Source of the DNA: DASVSL01 sp036388095 | GTDB taxonomy: Bacteria; Patescibacteriota; Saccharimonadia; Saccharimonadales; Saccharimonadaceae | Assembly (NCBI GenBank): GCA_036388095.1 | Contig: DASVSL010000031.1 | Location: forward strand, 1-6,563 | DNA: 6,563 nucleotides | Direction of reading: 5' to 3' | Shown: positions 1 to 4,694 of the stretch, in pieces | How positions within the stretch are numbered: position 1 is the stretch's first letter | How the letters are laid out: each line of letters begins with the position of its first letter | Program-made: the position numbers and the translations under genes | The notes under the pieces: model-generated | Database searches by the model: none | Told to the model about the DNA's origin: nothing | What the model saw: the letters and a program-made list of their open reading frames with translations, nothing else

Positions 1-244
1 CGACGATCTTGCGCCAGGTCGGCACGTCCATGTCGTAGACAAGGTAGTCGGTGACACTTGTCTTCATCAGATCGTTCTCGGGGTCGAGATCGTTGTCCGA
101 AACCGGCATGTTGTCCCGGTACGGAACAGTGATCGGCTCGGACGAGTTCTGCGTTGTGGACGAGCCGCGGTTGCGGCGCAATACCCACATCGCAAGAAGC
201 GCGACAGCCAGAATGAGGATGACTACTGCTAGGATGAGCTTCAT
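1..244 (-). CDS. N-terminal part of a membrane-anchored protein, family unknown (runs off left edge)
   Basis: The first 81 codons of an open frame are present; the 3' end lies outside the window. The ATG at 244-242 is preceded by a purine-rich GAGAGGG about 5 nt upstream, a good ribosome binding site. Residues 3-21 form one strongly hydrophobic helix followed by basic residues (RRNR, 23-26), so the protein is probably anchored with its N-terminus outside or as an uncleaved signal anchor, with the remainder cytosolic. After a Ser/Thr/Asn-rich linker (about 28-36) an acidic segment begins, then a stretch with the residues TDYLVYDMDVPTW. I do not recognise the domain. All three lysines use AAG, as in the neighbouring operon. 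It lies downstream of the DUF350 gene on the same strand but has its own promoter (298-326), so it may belong to the same functional cluster as a separate transcription unit. Confidence is high that it is a gene and low for function. Confidence 0.75.
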   Translation of the reverse strand, partial: MKLILAVVILILAVALLAMWVLRRNRGSSTTQNSSEPITVPYRDNMPVSDNDLDPENDLMKTSVTDYLVYDMDVPTWRKIV

Positions 245-297
245 GAGTCCCTCTCGGGTAGGTGCGGTTAAGGTGTCCGAATGTTTCGGTCGCATCT

Positions 298-326
298 ATT
301 ATAAAACAATAATAGCTTAATGTCTA
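298..326 (-). promoter_or_regulatory. Sigma-70 type promoter of the leftmost gene
   Basis: On the minus strand, TAGACA (326-321) is followed after exactly 17 bp by a perfect TATAAT (303-298). The predicted transcription start is near 291, giving a leader of about 47 nt before the ATG at 244. The surrounding DNA is strikingly AT-rich compared with the genes. Position and fit to consensus make this a strong call from sequence alone. Confidence 0.75.
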
Positions 327-350
327 TTTTATTGTTAGGTTGCACTTTTC

Positions 351-363
351 GCTGTTAAACAGC
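351..363. promoter_or_regulatory. 13-bp palindrome upstream of a promoter (possible operator)
   Basis: GCTGTT and AACAGC are perfect inverted arms around one central base. The centre (357) lies about 66 bp upstream of the predicted start at 291 and 31 bp upstream of the -35 box, a position used by activators. A palindrome of this length can occur by chance in a few kilobases, so this is only a candidate regulatory site. Confidence 0.25.
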
Positions 364-396
364 TCATTAGCATAGCTATATATCTATGGAAGTGCT

Positions 397-430
397 GGTC
401 AGGACGTGGGACGAATCCCACGTCCTGACC
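397..430 (-). terminator. Perfect 15-bp hairpin after the DUF350 gene, no U-tract
   Basis: Arms 397-411 and 416-430 are perfectly complementary around a 4-nt loop (TTCG when read on the minus strand). The hairpin starts 9 nt after the stop codon of the DUF350 gene, the natural place for the operon's 3' end. No run of T follows on either strand, so it is not a classical intrinsic terminator. It may end or protect the operon mRNA, or act as a terminator that does not need a U-tract. The structure is certain; the role is inferred. Confidence 0.6.
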
Positions 431-439
431 GTGGTGGAT

Positions 440-1360
440 CTACAGCACCGTCGAGACGGCCGCTGCCACGCCGAAGCCGGCGAGGACCAGGAAGCTGCCG
501 GACACGATGGCCGGGGCGACGCAGTCCTGCTTGCGCATGCTCAGGTCGCGCTGGCCGGGGCCGAACACGTTCAGGAGCAGCCAGCACGGGTAGAGCAGCG
601 CCACCGAGATGATGGTGGTCAGGCCGAGGGCCTTGATGCCATCACCCCAGGTGGTGAAGTCGCCGGCGACGCCGACACTAACCACGATCGACATCGCGAG
701 GATGATGCTGCCGGCGTCGATGCCAGCCCTCACGTTGCCTTCTTCGATCAGCGTACGTACGTTGTACGGCGTGAACAGCTCGTGGAGCCAGAAGAACAGC
801 AGTACCAGGGCGAGCCCGAGCACGTAGAAGCCGATCGTACTGGCGATGCTGAGCGCTAGGTTCGGCGCGTCACCAGTCAGCGAGGCTGCCACGTTGAAAC
901 CGAGGCCGAGGTAGCTACCAGCTTCGACAGCAGCGACGGCGCCGTTGTTCTGCAGGAGCAGCTCGTGGTTCTTGATCTTGGGCAGGACGATCCAGTCGAC
1001 GACGTGGCGCGATACAATGAGGGCGACGAAGACCCAGAGGCCCTGTACCATCATCCAGATGAACGAATCCAAACGGTTGTCACCGTCGAAGCTGTCGATC
1101 GTGGCGAGCAGTGCGATGACCTGTGCGCCGGCCAGCGACGAGCGCTGGACGGCGTAGGACACGTTGTTCTTGCCGAGCTCCTTGTGAGGATCGAACGGTG
1201 CGGCTGAACTGCTGTCCTCGAGACCTTCCTTCTTGAGCTTCTTGCGAGCCTCGATGGACGTGATGAGGTTCAGGGTGCGCCACAGTGCGGCGGTCCAGAA
1301 CAGGATGACGCCCATGACGATCAGGACGTCAGGAAGGTTGAGCGTGTAAGCCTTGATCAC
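440..1360 (-). CDS. DUF350 (YjfL-like) polytopic membrane protein with repeated units
   Basis: A 306-residue integral membrane protein with about eight hydrophobic segments (roughly 11-33, 72-90, 101-126, 140-162, 168-194, 213-235, 243-265, 281-305). A unit of about 70 residues recurs: segments beginning near 63, 136, 206 and 276 each carry a polar N/D-rich entry, then A-x(2-4)-(A/S)G-S and a hydrophobic run. E. coli YjfL is about 132 residues, so this looks like a duplicated or concatenated DUF350 protein. The GTG start (1360-1358) overlaps the ligase stop as GTGA; a GAGAGG lies about 10 nt upstream. It is the third gene of the lipoprotein-ligase operon, and such genes accompany YgiC/YjfC ligases in other bacteria. 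The molecular function of DUF350 is unknown; a transport or scaffold role in the membrane is an inference. All eleven lysines use AAG. The stop is TAG. Confidence 0.8.
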   Translation of the reverse strand: MIKAYTLNLPDVLIVMGVILFWTAALWRTLNLITSIEARKKLKKEGLEDSSSAAPFDPHKELGKNNVSYAVQRSSLAGAQVIALLATIDSFDGDNRLDSFIWMMVQGLWVFVALIVSRHVVDWIVLPKIKNHELLLQNNGAVAAVEAGSYLGLGFNVAASLTGDAPNLALSIASTIGFYVLGLALVLLFFWLHELFTPYNVRTLIEEGNVRAGIDAGSIILAMSIVVSVGVAGDFTTWGDGIKALGLTTIISVALLYPCWLLLNVFGPGQRDLSMRKQDCVAPAIVSGSFLVLAGFGVAAAVSTVL

Positions 1361-2748
1361 GGCGTTGTCGCCTCTCTGGCCGTAGTGGCCTGGTCTCGGG
1401 TGGGGTTGGGCACGGTGTACATGACCGTACGACGCTGCCGCTGTCGTGGCTTGATCAACGTCGTCCGGCTATCACTGATGCAGTGCGGGATGAACTGCGA
1501 CTGGTTAGTCGTCACGATGCCGGATTCTTCGCGTATGCACATGCCGGCGGGTTCTCCGTCGACCATCCATCCACCAATCACCGGGTAAACTTTCTTGCCC
1601 TCCGGCGTTACGAACTCGGGCGGAGGTGCAAGGCGTTGCACGATGTGACCTTCGGCGCCGTACTCGCCTTCTGCGGCGAAGACGACTTCTCCATCCTTGT
1701 AGACGGTGACGTTGGCGCCTTCGCGGCTGAGCAGCGGCTTCTTGACGTAGTTCTTGAGCCAAGCCGGGGCCTCGTCCTCGAACCATGCAGGAATGAGGTA
1801 CTTGGCCCTGTCTGTGCCACCGAACAGCTTCCACAGTACCGCCAAGATGCCCTTGTTGGACCAGAGCATCTTGTAGGGCGGCTCGATCCAAACGGTGCCG
1901 CCGATGTACTCGCCGGCGTCGTTTCGTAGACCGATGTTCTCCATGTCGGCGAAGCACGCTCGGCCATACTCTTGCTCGACCATGAATTCCCATGGGTAGA
2001 GCTTGAAGATGACGTCGATGTGCATGCCTTCTTGGTCGTAGAAACGGCCGTCGTCGCCCAGCTTGATGTTTTCCATGTAAATTGTCCTGGTGTCATAGCC
2101 GGCCTGTCGGCAGGCGTCTTCCAGGTACAGGGTATTCATCATATCTTCGCCGGAGGGATCCTCGCGGTCACTGACGCAGGCGAAGTGCACGATCGGCTTG
2201 TGGCCGAGGCGTGCTTCGAGCAGCTCCAGATTGCGCTTCCAAGCGCCGACCAGCTTCTCCTGAAGGGAGTTGAACTGATCGTTGCCTAGCTTGGTGTCCT
2301 CTAGCCACGCCCACTGGACGTACCCAGTTTCGAGTGCTCCGGTCGGAGTATCGGCGTTGTCCTCGAACATCTGCGGAACACGCAACGACTTCGTCGGGTG
2401 GCTGACGCCACCGAAACGAAAATCGAAACGCGCGTAGACGCTCTGACAGGCCGGGTCGTCGTTCCAGGTCTTGATGATCTGCGGCCAGGCGAACTCGGGA
2501 ATGGCCATTTTGCGCATGATCTCGGGGTGGGCGATGATGTAGTCACCTGCCTCGATCTTCATCTCAAACAGCTCATTCGCCGCCAGTTCGAGCGTATCGA
2601 TGTCCGCGGCGGTGAGGGTGTAGTAGTTTCCCTCACCCCAGTAGTTGAACGTTGAGCCGTCGGGCGCGGTCGTCGTGGCGTAGATGAGACCTTGGTTGTG
2701 AACCGTGGTTTCCCAGTCGGGACGTTGTGCGGTCGTGAGTCGCTTCAT
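1357..2748 (-). CDS. Glutathionylspermidine synthase-family ATP-grasp ligase (YgiC/YjfC-like, no amidase domain)
   Basis: A 463-residue cytoplasmic ligase. Family landmarks are clear: RFDF (107-110) and FEDNADTPTG (128-137), matching the Arg/Asp and Glu-x-Asn positions that bind substrate and metal in E. coli Gss; WIEPPYKMLWSNK (287-299), KKPLLSREGANV (336-347) and GGWMVDGEPAGMCIREESG with TTNQSQFIPH (392-422), the ATP-grasp core. The N-terminal amidase domain of Gss is absent. In Gss this fold activates the glutathione glycyl carboxylate by acyl phosphate and joins it to spermidine; the substrates of stand-alone YgiC/YjfC proteins are not established, so no specific reaction is claimed. About 38 residues follow the family's usual end, including a basic KPRQRQRR stretch. 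The ATG (2748) overlaps the lipoprotein stop as ATGA, with GAGGGAG about 9 nt upstream, implying translational coupling. Nearly every lysine is AAG. Confidence 0.9.
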   Translation of the reverse strand: MKRLTTAQRPDWETTVHNQGLIYATTTAPDGSTFNYWGEGNYYTLTAADIDTLELAANELFEMKIEAGDYIIAHPEIMRKMAIPEFAWPQIIKTWNDDPACQSVYARFDFRFGGVSHPTKSLRVPQMFEDNADTPTGALETGYVQWAWLEDTKLGNDQFNSLQEKLVGAWKRNLELLEARLGHKPIVHFACVSDREDPSGEDMMNTLYLEDACRQAGYDTRTIYMENIKLGDDGRFYDQEGMHIDVIFKLYPWEFMVEQEYGRACFADMENIGLRNDAGEYIGGTVWIEPPYKMLWSNKGILAVLWKLFGGTDRAKYLIPAWFEDEAPAWLKNYVKKPLLSREGANVTVYKDGEVVFAAEGEYGAEGHIVQRLAPPPEFVTPEGKKVYPVIGGWMVDGEPAGMCIREESGIVTTNQSQFIPHCISDSRTTLIKPRQRQRRTVMYTVPNPTRDQATTAREATTP

Positions 2749-3137
2749 GAGCTAGAACTCCCTCTGAAAGAGCCGAAGCCGCCGGGCCTGAAGTACGTGC
2801 CGGCCTTGCCGGTCGTCACCTTGCCGGTCTTGGGCAGGCCTGCCTTGGCGCGGGCATCGGGATCGGACGGTGAGATGCGGGTGCCCTGGCTGCGGTCGAG
2901 CCTGGTCCCGGGCTGAAGCCCAGGGCTGTAGGGACCGGCCAGGAAGAAGAACCCTGAGCCACCGCCACCGTCGTTATCGTCGCAGAGGTCTTGGTCGTCG
3001 AGGATGTTGTCATTCTCGTCGACACAGTAGGCCACCTGCTCTTCTCCGCCGCCGCAAGCAACAAGGCTTGGCGCCAGAAATACAGCACCTACGACCAGCT
3101 TGGGAACGATGTTGCTCCCAGCACGAGACTTAGTCAT
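2745..3137 (-). CDS. Small lipoprotein with GGFG serine-rich C-terminus (YgiB-like partner of the ligase)
   Basis: A 130-residue predicted lipoprotein. After a basic N-terminus and a hydrophobic stretch comes a lipobox, Leu-Val-Ala-Cys (25-28), so Cys28 would be lipidated and the protein exported. Cys38 and Cys52 flank an acidic segment (CVDENDNILDDQDLC). A Gly-rich stretch with FFF (57-65) and a Pro/Ser/Lys linker follow, and the protein ends in RPGGFGSFRGSSSS. E. coli YgiB, partner of YgiC, is also a lipoprotein with a Gly/Ser-rich tail containing RGGFG; the match is short and low-complexity, so homology is tentative. The ATG at 3137 is preferred because AAGGA lies 5 nt upstream; a GTG at 3167 is in frame but would add ten residues before the signal. 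It is first in the operon and overlaps the ligase by ATGA. It may be a substrate or anchor for the ligase, which is inference. Confidence 0.75.
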   Translation of the reverse strand: MTKSRAGSNIVPKLVVGAVFLAPSLVACGGGEEQVAYCVDENDNILDDQDLCDDNDGGGGSGFFFLAGPYSPGLQPGTRLDRSQGTRISPSDPDARAKAGLPKTGKVTTGKAGTYFRPGGFGSFRGSSSS

Positions 3138-3262
3138 TGAGATCCTTTCGGATGTCTGTAGTTCCACCTAATTAAAAAGGTGCAGAGAAAAGTGGGACAC
3201 TTCCTCCTGTCTGCGGCCGCCTGGCAGCAGCAAACAGCAAAAAACCTCACAGTCTTCCTAAC
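3138..3262 (-). promoter_or_regulatory. Structured 5' leader (about 125 nt) of the lipoprotein-ligase operon
   Basis: From the predicted start near 3262 to the ATG at 3137 there is no convincing gene. Read on the minus strand it holds a hairpin with an 8-bp stem (3237-3230 with 3214-3207, one G-U pair), which may contain an inner GCC/GGC stem. An AGGAGG (3208-3203) begins inside the hairpin's 3' arm but serves no suitably spaced start codon. A weaker CACC/GGTG hairpin (about 3182-3165) and the true AAGGA site near 3143 follow. It could be a regulatory leader; no known riboswitch is recognised. Confidence 0.35.
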
Positions 3263-3268
3263 TGCGAA

Positions 3269-3296
3269 ATTATACTACATTTAGTAAAAAAGTCAA
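3269..3296 (-). promoter_or_regulatory. Sigma-70 type promoter of the lipoprotein-ligase-DUF350 operon
   Basis: On the minus strand, TTGACT (3296-3291) and a perfect TATAAT (3274-3269) are separated by 16 bp containing a T-run. The predicted start is near 3262. It lies just beyond the hairpin that follows smpB, so the operon is likely transcribed independently of smpB. Confidence 0.75.
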
Positions 3297-3309
3297 TATA
3301 AATGAACAG

Positions 3310-3349
3310 AGCTCGTCAGGGGCCAGACAATATGGGCTCCTGACGAGCT
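3310..3349 (-). terminator. 15-bp hairpin after smpB, no adjacent U-tract
   Basis: Arms 3310-3324 and 3335-3349 pair over 15 positions with one G-T wobble, around a 10-nt loop. It begins 33 nt past the smpB stop codon. On the minus strand no T-run follows directly; a T6 run appears only about 18 nt further on, inside the next promoter. Placement between two minus-strand transcription units supports a terminator or 3'-end role. It shares the minus-strand heptamer GTCAGGA with the hairpin at 397-430. Confidence 0.6.
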
Positions 3350-3382
3350 GTCTTGGTGATCTATGTCGATAAGAGTGACGTA

Positions 3383-3835
3383 CTAGCGACGACTCTCGCG
3401 GTCTTGGTCACGCCGTTTGATAGTTTGCCGTTTGTCGTACAGCTTCTTGCCTTTACCGAGCGCGATGACCAGTTTGATGTAGCGACCACCGGTCAGTAGC
3501 TTGAGGGGCACGATGGTGCGGCCGTCTTTGCGGGCGGCATGTAGCGCATCGATTTCTTTGCGATGCGCCAGTAGTCGCCGTGGTGTGTCATCGACGGTTC
3601 GGGCGTTGGTGCTGCCACTCACGTTATTGACGACACTGAAGCTGGCTTTGGTCAGCCATAGCTGGTCTTTATCAACCGCCACATAGCTGCCCTTGAGCTG
3701 GATGTGTCCTAGGCGCGCGGCGCGGACTTCACGGCCGTTCAGACTTAGCCCAACGACAAGTTCATCACCCAGCTCGTAGTCATAGCGAGCGCGGCGGTTG
3801 ACGACAGACGGAGCTTTCGGCGCTTTTTTCTTCAT
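3383..3835 (-). CDS. smpB: SsrA-binding protein SmpB (trans-translation)
   Basis: A 150-residue protein close to the usual SmpB length (about 150-160). SmpB binds the tRNA-like part of tmRNA and brings it to stalled ribosomes, where its C-terminal tail reads the empty mRNA channel. Conserved features are visible in order: NRRARYDY (13-20), GREVRAAR (34-41), a central TPRRLLAHRKEI (84-95), GRTIVPL (105-111), GKGKKLYDKR (127-136) and the basic tail ending RRDQDRESRR. The ATG at 3835 gives a natural N-terminus. No clear Shine-Dalgarno sequence precedes it and a probable -10 box lies only 6 nt upstream, so translation may be leaderless. The gene is monocistronic, ends in TAG and is followed by a hairpin. 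The tmRNA gene itself is not in the window. Lysine codons favour AAA (11 of 16), unlike the operon downstream. Confidence 0.96.
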   Translation of the reverse strand: MKKKAPKAPSVVNRRARYDYELGDELVVGLSLNGREVRAARLGHIQLKGSYVAVDKDQLWLTKASFSVVNNVSGSTNARTVDDTPRRLLAHRKEIDALHAARKDGRTIVPLKLLTGGRYIKLVIALGKGKKLYDKRQTIKRRDQDRESRR

Positions 3836-3841
3836 GTGCCT

Positions 3842-3850
3842 ATTGTACCA
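3842..3850 (-). promoter_or_regulatory. Extended -10 element of smpB, very close to the start codon
   Basis: On the minus strand TGG followed by TACAAT (3850-3842) forms an extended -10 (TGn plus a 5 of 6 match to TATAAT). No good -35 is seen 16-18 bp upstream, acceptable for an extended -10. The predicted start falls on or beside the A of the smpB ATG (3835), which would make a leaderless mRNA. The element lies beside the divergent promoter at 3861-3889. Confidence 0.5.
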
Positions 3851-3860
3851 GAGGTGATTA

Positions 3861-3889
3861 TTGACAAATTAGACAAAGTGTGCTATTAT
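3861..3889 (+). promoter_or_regulatory. Near-perfect promoter of the membrane-protein gene
   Basis: A perfect TTGACA (3861-3866), exactly 17 bp, then TATTAT (3884-3889) preceded by TGC, which makes an extended -10 as well. Predicted start near 3896, leaving a leader of roughly 45-56 nt. Such a close match suggests strong constitutive expression. A second, offset GACAAA (3872-3877) repeats part of the -35 region. Confidence 0.82.
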
Positions 3890-3951
3890 AAAAATGATAG
3901 TCTTGTCCCTCCTGGGCGGACATCGCCCCTTGTCAGAAAGTGAGTCGACGG

Positions 3952-4593
3952 ATGAAACGTCTCCTCCCCGTAATCATTATGTGTCTTCTGGGCGCTTTGG
4001 CGTTTTTGACCATGTGCAAGATGGGCTTCAGCGGCAGCGCTTGGATTGTCGTAATGCCCATCATCGTCTCCCCCGTCGCCATGTTGATTCTCAGGATCAC
4101 TGTCGAGCGCGGACTCCCGGCTGGGCTGCTGGATCCTCGCACCCAGAGCTGGTCTTTCCTGTTCGGCGACAGCATCAGTATCCCGCTGACGCTCTTGTTC
4201 AGCAGCTTTGGTTGGCGTCGTTACGTTGATGCCGAGCCCGACTGGTTTCTCCAGCACTGGCGTCTCTGGTTGGCAATTTCGGTTACCGTGGGTGTCGTGG
4301 CCGCATGTCTGTTTCACTTCGTTCTCGACGGACCGAACTACAGGCGCGAGGGTCATGGTGACCGACTGGGCAGTCCGACAAAGCTGTGGCACGACATCCC
4401 CGTCTACTTCAGCTTTGGCGCCACGATGTGCATGCTCGGCATACCGGTTCTCATCGGTGACTTCACTGGCTACGGCATCTGGGTTCTCGTCAGCTTCATG
4501 AGCTGGCTTGCACTAGCAGGCTGTGACGCCACGTTCCACAAGCTCAACCCGGCAGATTTGCACCCGCGCGTGCAAGACACCGCTTTTGCCTGA
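3952..4593 (+). CDS. Polytopic membrane protein of unknown function
   Basis: A 213-residue protein with about six hydrophobic segments; from the ATG at 3952 they lie near residues 4-24, 29-48, 68-83, 104-122, 147-167 and 172-190. The frame can also start at GTG 3940, adding MSRR. ATG 3952 is slightly preferred because AGTGAG lies about 7 nt upstream, but neither site is strong. Polar motifs stand out within or beside the membrane: FGDSISIPL (70-78), HFVLDGPNY (121-129) and SPTKLWHDI (140-148), with further His and Asp near the C-terminus. Such buried charged residues hint at an enzyme or transporter rather than a structural protein, but I recognise no family. It has its own strong promoter and is closed off by the terminator at 4606-4655, so it is monocistronic. 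Few lysines are present, mostly AAG. Confidence is high for a gene and low for function. Confidence 0.8.
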   Translation: MKRLLPVIIMCLLGALAFLTMCKMGFSGSAWIVVMPIIVSPVAMLILRITVERGLPAGLLDPRTQSWSFLFGDSISIPLTLLFSSFGWRRYVDAEPDWFLQHWRLWLAISVTVGVVAACLFHFVLDGPNYRREGHGDRLGSPTKLWHDIPVYFSFGATMCMLGIPVLIGDFTGYGIWVLVSFMSWLALAGCDATFHKLNPADLHPRVQDTAFA

Positions 4594-4605
4594 CATCGGC
4601 TCATG

Positions 4606-4655
4606 CCGCCCTAGTACCCACCGCAACCAGCGGTGTGGGAACGGGCGGTTTTCAA
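4606..4655 (+). terminator. Intrinsic terminator of the membrane-protein gene
   Basis: Outer arms CCGCCC (4606-4611) and GGGCGG (4643-4648) pair perfectly and enclose an inner stem ACCGC (4620-4624) with GCGGT (4630-4634), with additional C-G pairing around a small bulge. TTTT follows immediately (4649-4652), then CAATTT. It lies 13 nt after the TGA stop, the normal arrangement for Rho-independent termination on the plus strand. Confidence 0.75.
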
Positions 4656-4677
4656 TTTCAGAGGTAGTGGGCCTATA

Positions 4678-4686
4678 TGCTACGCT
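4678..4686 (+). promoter_or_regulatory. Possible extended -10 element of the glucosidase gene
   Basis: TGC followed by TACGCT (4678-4686) lies 8 nt before the ATG at 4695, similar in layout to the smpB element. TACGCT matches TATAAT at only three of six positions, and an overlapping TATATG (4674-4679) is an alternative. No clear -35 is visible. A promoter is expected here because a terminator lies just upstream, but its exact position is uncertain. Confidence 0.25.
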
Positions 4687-4694
4687 TATGTCAT

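Noticed and set aside
386..859. Plus-strand frame of 157 codons rich in His, Asp and Glu
   Set aside because: It lies opposite the DUF350 gene, starts inside the hairpin region, has low-complexity antisense-like composition and no ribosome site.
1483..1929. Plus-strand frame of 148 codons within the ligase gene
   Set aside because: The opposite strand encodes the ATP-grasp core with conserved motifs; this frame is a shadow.
3138..3167. In-frame GTG at 3167 as the lipoprotein start
   Set aside because: The ATG at 3137 has AAGGA at proper spacing and directly begins a normal lipoprotein signal; the extension adds ten residues without benefit.
3168..3208. Ten-codon leader peptide starting at GTG 3200 after AGGAGG
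   Set aside because: Only 2 nt separate AGGAGG from the GTG, too close for normal initiation, and the peptide shows no run of regulatory codons.
3886..4392. Minus-strand frame of 168 codons opposite the membrane protein
   Set aside because: No promoter or ribosome site, antisense-type composition, and it would run across the strong plus-strand promoter.
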